From the NCBI GenBank assembly GCA_902514225.1, contig CABXPN010000020.1, positions 1 through 16,471 on the forward strand: a stretch of 16,471 nucleotides of DNA, in the 5' to 3' direction. Positions 1-7,057 of the stretch are shown here, piece after piece (positions within the stretch are counted from its first letter, which is position 1; every line of letters begins with the position of its first letter). The notes beneath the pieces are model-generated. The model worked only from the letters and a program-made list of their open reading frames with translations, ran no database searches and had not been told where the DNA came from. A program made the translations under genes and the position numbers. The DNA comes from an uncultured Bacteroidota bacterium (GTDB lineage: Bacteria > Bacteroidota > Bacteroidia > Flavobacteriales > BACL11).

Positions 1-1001
1 TAGATAATTTTCCATTTTGGGTAAACATGCACCGAATTCCGGATATTGAAACTGCTTTAATGAAGGATTGGGAAAGTAAACTCCAGAAAATGACTTCTCA
101 AGCATTAAAATCAGATGTAACAAACATAACTGGAATTCCTTCCTGGATGTTGGTTTTATTCAAAAGCATGTTAGATAAATCTGGAGCAAAAAACATATCA
201 GAAATTTGGCCAAATCTGGAGTTATACATGCATGGAGGTGTTAATTTTGAACCTTTTAAAAAACAGTTTGAAACTTTAATTCCAACTAATAAGATGAATT
301 ATTTGGAAGCTTACAATGCTTCAGAAGGATTTTTCGGGATACAAGATCAGAAAGATAGTAAGGATTTATTATTAATGTTAGATTATGGAATATTCTATGA
401 ATTTATTCCACTTTCAGAATATAATAATGGAAAGAGAGAAACTATAACTTTGGATAGAATAAAAATAGGTGTTGTTTATGTACTAATTATTTCTACAAAT
501 GCTGGTTTATGGAGGTATGTAATAGGAGACACCATTCGTTTTACATCTGATAATCCGTTCAGGATAAAAATTGTTGGAAGAACTAAGAGCTTTTTAAACT
601 CAGTAGGAGAGGAATTGATGGTGGAAAATACAGATGAGGCATTGAAAAATTGTTTCGAATCAGATAATTGTTCTATTAAGGATTATATTGTAACATCCGT
701 GCATGATGAAAATGGAAAAGTTTTCCATCATTGGATTATTGAGTTTGTAAAAGAACCAAAAAACAAAGACAATTTCATGTCCTGTCTAGATAAAAATCTC
801 AGATTAATTAATTCTGATTACGATTCTAAAAGAAGTAAAAACTTACTTTTACAAACTCCACAACTTACAATTGCTAATAAAGATTTGTTTTATAAGTGGT
901 TAGAAAATAATAATAGGCTAGGAGGTCAGTTTAAGATTCCTAGACTTGATAGTACTTCAAAAATATTTAATGATATTATTAAGATGAACATAACTTATTA
1001 A
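1..1001 (+). CDS. GH3 auxin-responsive promoter family protein, 5'-truncated by the window edge
   Basis: The reading frame is open to the edge (first whole codon at base 3), so the methionine at 27 is probably internal and about a third of the protein is missing; bacterial GH3 proteins are usually about 500 residues. Counting from that methionine, YNASEG (96-101) is the second adenylate-binding motif of acyl-adenylate/GH3 enzymes and YVIGD (164-168) matches the third (YRxGD). The first, SSGTxxGxxK-like motif would lie in the missing part. GH3 enzymes adenylate carboxylic acids and transfer the acyl group, in plants to amino acids; bacterial substrates are not established. It is probably cytoplasmic. 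dNK follows 74 bases downstream on the same strand. Family call is firm, function is not. Confidence 0.85.
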   Translation, partial: DNFPFWVNMHRIPDIETALMKDWESKLQKMTSQALKSDVTNITGIPSWMLVLFKSMLDKSGAKNISEIWPNLELYMHGGVNFEPFKKQFETLIPTNKMNYLEAYNASEGFFGIQDQKDSKDLLLMLDYGIFYEFIPLSEYNNGKRETITLDRIKIGVVYVLIISTNAGLWRYVIGDTIRFTSDNPFRIKIVGRTKSFLNSVGEELMVENTDEALKNCFESDNCSIKDYIVTSVHDENGKVFHHWIIEFVKEPKNKDNFMSCLDKNLRLINSDYDSKRSKNLLLQTPQLTIANKDLFYKWLENNNRLGGQFKIPRLDSTSKIFNDIIKMNITY

Positions 1002-1075
1002 CATTCGGTCTATCTGATAATAAGAAATCCTTAAAAACAGTTTTCTTTTTTTATTTTTATCAAAAATTTTAAAAA

Positions 1076-1690
1076 ATGCATGTAGCTATAGCGGGAAATA
1101 TTGGTTCTGGAAAAACAACTTTAACAACAAAATTAGCAAAACATTATAAGTGGGAACCTCATTTTGAGGATGTAGAAAACAACCCTTATCTCAATGATTT
1201 CTATAAAGAAATGCAGAGGTGGAGTTTTAATCTGCAGGTATATTTTTTAAATAGTCGTTTCCGTCAGATTATTGATATAAAAAAACAAGACAAAAAATTT
1301 ATTCAAGACAGAACAATTTATGAAGATGCTTTTATTTTTGCACCTAATCTTCACGCAATGGGTTTAATGTCAACCAGAGATTTTGAGAATTATAAGGAGC
1401 TTTTTAATTTGATGGATTCATTGGTGAAAGGTCCGGATTTACTTATTTATTTAAGAGCTTCTGTTCCAACTCTTGTAGAACAAATTCAGAAAAGAGGAAG
1501 AGATTATGAAAATAGTATTCGTTTGGATTATCTAACTCAACTTAATGATAGATATGAAGCTTGGGTTGAGGAATACGATAATGGAAAACTACTTATTATT
1601 GATGTAGATAATATCAATTTCTCTGAGAATGAAGAAGATTTAGGATCTATAATTGAGAAGATTGATGCAGAAATTAATGGGTTATTCTAA
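1076..1690 (+). CDS. Deoxynucleoside kinase (dNK family)
   Basis: This 204-residue cytoplasmic kinase phosphorylates deoxynucleosides with ATP, the first step of deoxynucleotide salvage. The Walker A loop is G7-N-I-G-S-G-K-T14. A DRTIYED segment after the mid-protein matches the family DR(S/T)xxED motif, and RGRDYE near residues 142-147 is the arginine-rich lid that closes over the phosphates. Length fits bacterial dAdo/dGuo kinases of about 200-220 residues; which base it prefers cannot be read from sequence. The ATG at 1076 is preceded by an A-rich tract rather than a Shine-Dalgarno site, as is usual in Bacteroidota. A hairpin terminator lies 20 bases after the stop. An identical copy lies in the right arm. 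Confidence 0.93.
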   Translation: MHVAIAGNIGSGKTTLTTKLAKHYKWEPHFEDVENNPYLNDFYKEMQRWSFNLQVYFLNSRFRQIIDIKKQDKKFIQDRTIYEDAFIFAPNLHAMGLMSTRDFENYKELFNLMDSLVKGPDLLIYLRASVPTLVEQIQKRGRDYENSIRLDYLTQLNDRYEAWVEEYDNGKLLIIDVDNINFSENEEDLGSIIEKIDAEINGLF

Positions 1691-1709
1691 TATTTAACTA
1701 TAACAATCC

Positions 1710-1738
1710 AAAAAACCCGATCATTGATCGGGTTTTTT
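1710..1738. terminator. Bidirectional intrinsic terminator between convergent genes
   Basis: A near-perfect palindrome: a six-A run, then CCCGATC, loop ATT, GATCGGG and a six-T run. It reads as a GC-rich hairpin followed by a T tract on either strand. It sits between the end of dNK (+) and the end of the lipoprotein gene (-), so it can stop transcription from both sides. Confidence 0.9.
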
Positions 1739-1749
1739 AGAAATCTAGA

Positions 1750-2298
1750 TTATTTCTTCCCTTTTAACTCTAATATTACCGATTCCCCTTTTAGTGATTG
1801 CACTTCAGGTAATTTAAAAATTAACTTTCCATGAAACCATGATCCTACTTCATTATTTCCTTCACCATTATAGTATAGAATTCCGCTATAAGGAGTATTA
1901 TTAATCTCAATAGTTCCTTTTTGCATTAGTCTATATTCTGGTGATTCTCCCTCTATCTTAGAGTACTCTTCTGAAGAGTTGAAAACTAATTTCTCTCCTC
2001 CAATAAAGTTAGTTAGATCTTCACATAACTTAGTCTCAGCAATACAGTTTACATCATCAGCTGATAGGATAATTGTATTAATAGACATAGCGTGATTTGA
2101 AGGGTCTTGCGTAGTTTCAAAACTCTCAGCCTTTCCAGATATGGTGGTTTTTTGTTTTAAAATTTCTATAATTCCTCTGTTTTCTACTAATGTATTTTCT
2201 TGTTGTTCGTTTCCGGTAGTTTCTTTAGTTTCATTACTACATGAAATGATAGTAATAGAGAGTAAAAGAGCTCCTAAGATGTTTAATAATTTTTTCAT
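1750..2298 (-). CDS. Hypothetical lipoprotein downstream of hppA
   Basis: The 182-residue product begins with MKK, a hydrophobic stretch and a lipobox ending I-I-S-C20, so it should be cleaved by signal peptidase II and lipid-anchored at C20. Residues 21-38 are polar and low in complexity, as in a linker. The rest looks like a small soluble beta-rich domain with a cysteine pair (C85, C92). I do not recognise the family. It starts 19 bases after the hppA stop on the same strand, with no promoter-like box between, so it is probably co-transcribed with hppA. Whether it takes part in pyrophosphatase function is unknown. Duplicated in the right arm. Confidence 0.8.
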   Translation of the reverse strand: MKKLLNILGALLLSITIISCSNETKETTGNEQQENTLVENRGIIEILKQKTTISGKAESFETTQDPSNHAMSINTIILSADDVNCIAETKLCEDLTNFIGGEKLVFNSSEEYSKIEGESPEYRLMQKGTIEINNTPYSGILYYNGEGNNEVGSWFHGKLIFKLPEVQSLKGESVILELKGKK

Positions 2299-2317
2299 AA
2301 TATATAATTTTAATAAT

Positions 2318-4606
2318 TTAGTTTAATTTTATAGTTGATTCATCTTCTTGAGAATCGTTTTCATTAGTTATTTCAGTGTTTACTTTATTATCTACATCAT
2401 TAGTGTTTTCGTGTCCGTCTCCTAAGATTGGAGCAATTACTAAACCGATTAAACAAGTAAGTTTAATTAAGATGTTCATAGACGGACCAGAAGTGTCTTT
2501 AAAAGGATCACCAACAGTATCTCCTGTAATTGCTGCTTCATGTGCAGGAGATCCTTTGTGAGTCATTTCTCCATTAATCATTACTCCAGCTTCAAATGAT
2601 TTTTTAGCATTATCCCAAGCACCACCAGCATTGTTTTGGAAGATTGCCCATAAAACACCACTAACTGTTACTCCCGCCATATATCCACCTAACATCTCAG
2701 CAATCATTAATTTGTCCATTCCAAACAACATAGGTAGGAAAGTAATTACTAAAGGAAATCCAATAGTTAAAACACCTGGAAGCATCATTTCTTTTAAAGA
2801 TGCATTTGTAGAAATTTCAACACATTTGTCGTATTCTGGTTTCCCGGTACCTTCCATAATTCCAGCAATTTCTTTAAATTGTCTTCTTACTTCATATACC
2901 ATTTCCATAGCTGCTTTTCCTACTGCATTCATAGCAAGCGCAGAGAAAACAACAGGAACCATACCTCCAATAAATAACATAGCTAATACTGGTGCTTTAA
3001 AGATATTAATTCCGTCAATTCCAGTAAATGTAACGTATGCTGCAAATAATGCTAATGATGTAAGTGCAGCTGATGCAATTGCAAACCCTTTACCAGTTGC
3101 AGCAGTTGTATTTCCTACTGAATCTAAAATATCAGTTCTTTCTCTAACGATAGGGTCTTGTTCACTCATTTCTGCAATTCCTCCTGCATTATCTGCAATT
3201 GGTCCGAAAGCGTCAATTGCTAACTGCATAGCAGTTGTTGCCATCATTGCTGAAGCCGCCATAGCAACACCATAAAATCCTGCAAATGCATAAGAAGACC
3301 AGATTGCCATTGCAAATAGGATAACTGTTGGGAAAGTAGAAATCATCCCAGTAGCTAAACCTGCAATAATATTTGTTCCAGCTCCAGTGGCCGATTTTTC
3401 AACAATATTTAAGATTGGTTTTTTACCTAAACCTGTATAATATTCAGTAACTGAAGAAATAACACCTCCTACAATTAAACCAACTATTGTTGCATAGAAT
3501 ACACGCATAGCAGTAATGCTCACCAATACATTTCCAGTTGTTCCATCTTCTTTTTCTCCAAAGAAATTCATATCCATAGATTCAGGTAACATCCAAGTTA
3601 CTAAACCATAACAAGAAGCAGCGACTAAAGCAATTGAAAACCAATTCCCTTTGTTTAAAGCTCCCATAACTTCTGATTCTTTTGCATCATTAGTTTTAAT
3701 AGAAACTAACATTGTACCAAGTAGAGAGATTACAATTCCGAAACCAGCGATAGCCATTGGTAATAAGATAGGTCCGATTGAACCAAATCCTTCAAATATA
3801 GAAATATCGTTAGATTCGATAATATAATTCCCTAATACCATAGCAGCTAAAACAGTTGCAACATACGATCCAAATAAATCTGCTCCCATTCCAGCAACAT
3901 CACCTACATTATCACCTACATTATCAGCAATAGTTGCAGGGTTTCTTGGGTCATCCTCAGGAATTCCAGCTTCTACTTTACCAACTAAATCAGCTCCTAC
4001 ATCAGCAGCTTTAGTATAGATACCACCACCTACTCTTGCAAATAAAGCAATTGATTCAGCTCCTAATGAAAATCCAGCTAAAGTTTCTAAAACGACAGTC
4101 ATATCATGAGTATTAGTCCATGTTCCACCCATAAAAATGTTATAGAAAGCAATGAAGAAAGCGGTCAAACCTAAAACTGCTAAACCGGCAACTCCTAACC
4201 CCATAACAGTACCCCCCCCAAAAGATACTTTTAATGCATCAGGTAAAGATGTACGAGCAGCTTGAGTTGTTCTTACATTAGTTTTAGTTGCAATTTTCAT
4301 TCCCATATTACCCGCTAAAGCTGAAAATATAGCGCCAAATATAAATGCGATTACAATTAGCCAGTGTGTAGAATCTACTATTGTAGAAACAATAAATAAT
4401 AAGAAACTCACTATCACAACAAATATTGCTAATAATCTGTATTCTGCTTTTAAGAAGGCTAAAGCTCCTTCATAAATGTGGTCAGAAATTTCTTTCATTT
4501 TTCCGTCCCCTTCGTCTTGTTTCATAACCCAAGATTTTTTGATTGACATGTATATCAATCCTATAATCGCCATTACTATCGGCATGTAAATCATCATTGC
4601 TTCCAT
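2318..4606 (-). CDS. hppA: Membrane-bound, ion-pumping pyrophosphatase, K+-dependent type
   Basis: This 762-residue multi-spanning inner-membrane enzyme hydrolyses pyrophosphate and pumps H+ (or Na+). The substrate-binding signature is intact: GGGIYTKAADVGADLVGK (193-210), then EDDPRNPA and DNVGDNVGD (228-236). The GNTTAATGKG motif (498-507) has Ala502 and Gly505, where K+-independent enzymes carry Lys and Thr, so K+ dependence is predicted. The transport glutamate is missing from its usual helix-6 places (Gly246, Ala250), but Glu184 in helix 5 (GAESIAL) replaces a usual Ser. From memory, this is the arrangement of the Flavobacterium johnsoniae H+-pump. The C-terminus is an acidic tail of about 30 residues. 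The distal 411 codons are repeated in the right arm; this copy is complete and transcribed divergently from etfB. Confidence 0.97.
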   Translation of the reverse strand: MEAMMIYMPIVMAIIGLIYMSIKKSWVMKQDEGDGKMKEISDHIYEGALAFLKAEYRLLAIFVVIVSFLLFIVSTIVDSTHWLIVIAFIFGAIFSALAGNMGMKIATKTNVRTTQAARTSLPDALKVSFGGGTVMGLGVAGLAVLGLTAFFIAFYNIFMGGTWTNTHDMTVVLETLAGFSLGAESIALFARVGGGIYTKAADVGADLVGKVEAGIPEDDPRNPATIADNVGDNVGDVAGMGADLFGSYVATVLAAMVLGNYIIESNDISIFEGFGSIGPILLPMAIAGFGIVISLLGTMLVSIKTNDAKESEVMGALNKGNWFSIALVAASCYGLVTWMLPESMDMNFFGEKEDGTTGNVLVSITAMRVFYATIVGLIVGGVISSVTEYYTGLGKKPILNIVEKSATGAGTNIIAGLATGMISTFPTVILFAMAIWSSYAFAGFYGVAMAASAMMATTAMQLAIDAFGPIADNAGGIAEMSEQDPIVRERTDILDSVGNTTAATGKGFAIASAALTSLALFAAYVTFTGIDGINIFKAPVLAMLFIGGMVPVVFSALAMNAVGKAAMEMVYEVRRQFKEIAGIMEGTGKPEYDKCVEISTNASLKEMMLPGVLTIGFPLVITFLPMLFGMDKLMIAEMLGGYMAGVTVSGVLWAIFQNNAGGAWDNAKKSFEAGVMINGEMTHKGSPAHEAAITGDTVGDPFKDTSGPSMNILIKLTCLIGLVIAPILGDGHENTNDVDNKVNTEITNENDSQEDESTIKLN

Positions 4607-4643
4607 ATTAGTTTTTTTAGTTTTTTTTTGATTTAAAGGACTG

Positions 4644-4672
4644 CAAAAATAGTATTTTTATTTAAAGTGCAA
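4644..4672 (-). promoter_or_regulatory. Predicted hppA promoter
   Basis: On the - strand, TTG (4672-4670) is followed after 18 bases by TATTTTTG (4651-4644), which matches the Bacteroidota -33 TTG / -7 TAnnTTTG consensus. It lies 37 bases upstream of the hppA ATG, leaving a short leader. The call rests on the motif alone. Confidence 0.6.
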
Positions 4673-4723
4673 TTTACTATTGGTTTTTATTGTTTTTTAG
4701 CGTTTTAGGAGTTTCATTTTTAT

Positions 4724-4731
4724 TAGATTTG
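4724..4731 (+). promoter_or_regulatory. Possible -7 box for the etfB operon
   Basis: TAGATTTG matches the Bacteroidota -7 consensus TAnnTTTG and ends 29 bases before the etfB ATG. No clear -33 TTG lies at the expected distance; only a TTTTAG stretch near 4703-4708 is close. This would drive the whole nine-gene operon. Confidence 0.45.
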
Positions 4732-4760
4732 CAATCTAAATTTTAATCAAAAATATAAAG

Positions 4761-5507
4761 ATGAATATATTAGTATGTATAAGTAGTGTTCCAGATACTA
4801 CATCTAAGATTAATTTCACAAATAATGATACCGAATTTGATGTAAATGGAATTCAGTTTGTAATTAATCCTTATGATGAATTTGGACTTACAAAAGCAAT
4901 GATATTGAAAGAGAAAACAGGAGGTAAACTTACTATTATCACTGTTGGTGATGCAACGGTAGAACCTGTAATGAGAAAAGCTTTAGCTATTGGTGCAGAT
5001 GATGCGATTAGGGTGAATATGAATGCAAAAGATGGTTTTTCAGTAGCTACTGAAATCTCCAAATATATTAAAGAAAATAATTTTGATTTAATAATTGCTG
5101 GTAGAGAATCAATTGATTATAACGGAGGTGTTGTTCCGGCTATGATTTCTGAAATGTTAGATTTACCTTTTATAAATGCATGTATCGGATTGGAGGTGGA
5201 AGAAAATACAGCTAAGCTTATTAGAGAAATTGACGGAGGAAAAGAAATGATTTCTTCTGATTTACCTATTGTTATTGGTGGGCAGAAAGGTTTAGTTAAG
5301 GAGTCAGAGTTAAGAATTCCAAACATGAGAGGTATTATGCAGTCAAGAGCAAAACCTTTGCAAGTTATTGAACCTTCTTCTACAGAGATAAAAGTTTCTT
5401 CCGTTAGTTTTAGTAAACCTGAAGAAAAGGGAGCATGCAAATTAGTTGATTCGTCAAATGTATCAGAGTTAGTAGATTTACTTCAGAATGAAGCTAAAGT
5501 AATTTAA
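4761..5507 (+). CDS. etfB: Electron transfer flavoprotein subunit beta
   Basis: The 248-residue product is the AMP-binding subunit of the soluble ETF heterodimer, which takes electrons from flavin dehydrogenases such as acyl-CoA dehydrogenases and passes them to ETF:quinone oxidoreductase. It starts in the family manner (MNILVCISSVPDT) and has a nucleotide-binding alpha/beta fold with the GRESIDYNGG loop. The C-terminal ETF-beta signature is recognisable as IREIDGGKE, then DLPIVIGGQKG, then LRIPNMRGIMQSRAKPL. Length is normal for the family. It is the first gene of the operon, with etfA 11 bases downstream. No acyl-CoA dehydrogenase or ETF dehydrogenase gene is in the window, so the partners must be elsewhere. 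Confidence 0.97.
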   Translation: MNILVCISSVPDTTSKINFTNNDTEFDVNGIQFVINPYDEFGLTKAMILKEKTGGKLTIITVGDATVEPVMRKALAIGADDAIRVNMNAKDGFSVATEISKYIKENNFDLIIAGRESIDYNGGVVPAMISEMLDLPFINACIGLEVEENTAKLIREIDGGKEMISSDLPIVIGGQKGLVKESELRIPNMRGIMQSRAKPLQVIEPSSTEIKVSSVSFSKPEEKGACKLVDSSNVSELVDLLQNEAKVI

Positions 5508-5518
5508 AAAATAAAGAA

Positions 5519-6463
5519 ATGTCAGTATTAGTTTATACAGAAAGTTGGGGAGGAAATTTTAGGAAAAGTACATTTGAAGCTGTGTCTTACGCTTCAGAAA
5601 CAGCAAAAGTATTAGGAACAGAAGTAGTAGCTGTTTCTTTAGAGAATGTATCAGATGAGGAGTTAAATAAATTATCAAATTATGGAGTGTCAAAAGTTAT
5701 ATCTGTAGAGAATATAAATAAAGGAGATAGCCAGGCATCATCAAAAATAATTTCAGATTTATCATCAGATAGTAATGTTGTTGTTTTCTCGAATACGCAC
5801 ACTGCAAAAATGATTGCTCCTAGATTGTCTGTAAAGATAAATGCATCCTGTATTACAAATGTAATTTCATTAACTTCTTCTTCAGAAATTACTGTAAACA
5901 GAAAGTCATTTTCAACAAAAGCAATAGAAACTGTAAAATCAAATGCAGAGAAAACAATTCTATGTATTGCTCCTAATTCATATGGAGTAATAGTAAATAA
6001 TGTTTCTATGTCAATTGAGAAATCAGAATTTTCGGAATCAGGAAGTTTAACTTTTGAAGGACAAGAAACATCAAGTGGTAAGATTTCTATCTCGGAGGCA
6101 GAAATTGTTGTTTCTGGAGGTAGAGGATTAAAAGGTCCGGAAAATTGGGGGATGATTGAAGAACTTGCTGAGGTTTTAGGAGCGGCAACTGCTTGCTCAA
6201 AACCTGTAGCGGATATAGGATGGAGACCTCATGCAGAACATGTAGGACAAACAGGAAAAGTAGTAGCTTCAGATTTATATATAGCTATCGGAATATCTGG
6301 AGCTATACAACATTTGGCAGGTGTTAATTCATCAAAAGTTATGGTAGCAATAAATACAGATCCGGAAGCTCCGTTTTTTAAAGCGGCAGATTATGGAATT
6401 GTAGGAGATGCTTTTGAAGTTGTTCCGAAATTAATTGAAGAGATAAAGAAAATTAAAAACTAA
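5519..6463 (+). CDS. etfA: Electron transfer flavoprotein subunit alpha
   Basis: This 314-residue subunit carries the redox FAD of ETF and pairs with EtfB encoded just upstream. The C-terminal FAD-binding domain is complete: SGGRG (199-203), GAATACSKPVADIGW (221-235, in the place of the usual GASRxxVDxGW), GQTGK (243-247), GISGAIQH (258-265), and INTDPEAPFFKAADYGIVGD (278-297). The N-terminal domain (1-180) is the variable ETF fold that packs on the beta subunit. The arginine usual in the GASR motif is replaced by a serine-lysine pair here, a mild variation. The next gene starts 3 bases after the stop, indicating co-translation. Confidence 0.97.
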   Translation: MSVLVYTESWGGNFRKSTFEAVSYASETAKVLGTEVVAVSLENVSDEELNKLSNYGVSKVISVENINKGDSQASSKIISDLSSDSNVVVFSNTHTAKMIAPRLSVKINASCITNVISLTSSSEITVNRKSFSTKAIETVKSNAEKTILCIAPNSYGVIVNNVSMSIEKSEFSESGSLTFEGQETSSGKISISEAEIVVSGGRGLKGPENWGMIEELAEVLGAATACSKPVADIGWRPHAEHVGQTGKVVASDLYIAIGISGAIQHLAGVNSSKVMVAINTDPEAPFFKAADYGIVGDAFEVVPKLIEEIKKIKN

Positions 6464-6466
6464 AAT

Positions 6467-7057
6467 TTGAAATTAGTCCAATTAGATATAGAGAAGTTAG
6501 AGCCAAGTAGTTCTCGTAAAAGTACATATGTTTTACTTTTAAGGGAAATAGGAGGAGATAGAAAACTACCAATTGTTATTGGCCCTTGTAATGCTGGTTC
6601 CATTGCAATATATCTACAGAGTGATTCAAATCCGGAAAGACCACTTACACATGATATTATAAAATCGATTACTAATAATTTTAATATTACAATAAGTAGG
6701 GTGGTTATTCACACATTAGTAGAGGGAGTTTTTCATGCTTCCTTTTTCTGTTTTATGGATGGTGATGAAGAAATAGAAATTGATGCTCGTACTTCAGATG
6801 CTATTGCAATTGCTATCAGAATGGGTTGTCCTATTTTTACTTATAATGATATTTTACAGGAAGCGGGAGTTATTCTAACAGACCAACATTCTGCATTTAA
6901 AGATGAAGATTCTGAAGAATTAGAAGACACAACTGATGTATTAGAAACTTTATCGTTAGGGGAATTAAAAAAGCAAATGAAGGAAGCAATTGAAGATGAG
7001 GACTATGAACGAGCTTCCAAAATGAGAGATGAAATAAATAAACGAAAAGATAAATGA
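6467..7057 (+). CDS. Bifunctional nuclease family (DUF151) protein with UVR motif
   Basis: This 196-residue protein has an N-terminal BFN/DUF151 domain with DRKLPIVIG (31-39), RPLTHDII (58-65) and DARTSDAIAIAIRMGCPIF (106-124). An acidic linker (about 145-160) follows, then a UVR motif (165-193), the helical hairpin known from UvrB/UvrC interaction. The family is named for nuclease activity reported for a plant member; the role in bacteria is unsettled. The start is TTG at 6467, three bases after the etfA stop; the encoded KLVQLDIEKL matches the family N-terminus and no upstream or nearby ATG would serve. The stop overlaps the next start (ATGA). Confidence 0.92.
   Translation: MKLVQLDIEKLEPSSSRKSTYVLLLREIGGDRKLPIVIGPCNAGSIAIYLQSDSNPERPLTHDIIKSITNNFNITISRVVIHTLVEGVFHASFFCFMDGDEEIEIDARTSDAIAIAIRMGCPIFTYNDILQEAGVILTDQHSAFKDEDSEELEDTTDVLETLSLGELKKQMKEAIEDEDYERASKMRDEINKRKDK

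Larger units (their letters stand above)
1..3554 (+). repeat. Left arm of a 3,554-base terminal inverted repeat
   Basis: Base n of this arm matches the complement of base 16472-n. I compared the two ends, the terminator region, the lipoprotein start and the inner edge directly, and all are identical. The translated genes of both arms (GH3 fragment, dNK, lipoprotein, last 411 residues of hppA) are also identical, as are translations in a second frame, which constrains silent positions. The match stops at 3554: base 3555 is t, which predicts a on the other strand, but base 12917 is t. The outer edge is the window end itself. It holds only chromosomal genes and no recombinase or transposase, so it is not an insertion-sequence end. 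Confidence 0.97.

Noticed and set aside
1002..1075. Promoter for dNK in the 74-base gap after GH3
   Set aside because: A TATTTTTA stretch resembles a -7 box but lacks the final G, and no -33 TTG is spaced correctly. dNK may simply be co-transcribed with GH3.
2631..3275. Long open frame (214 codons) on + opposite hppA, with its mirror at 13197-13841 on -
   Set aside because: It is antisense to a strongly conserved membrane protein whose codon pattern leaves the opposite strand open. The product has low complexity (Ile, Ala, Pro, Ser) and resembles no family.
1..3554. Repeat arms as ends of a transposon, a linear replicon or a phase-variable inverting segment
   Set aside because: No transposase, invertase, telomere resolvase or replication gene is present. 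The arms carry ordinary chromosomal genes, and inversion between them would not change which genes are intact.
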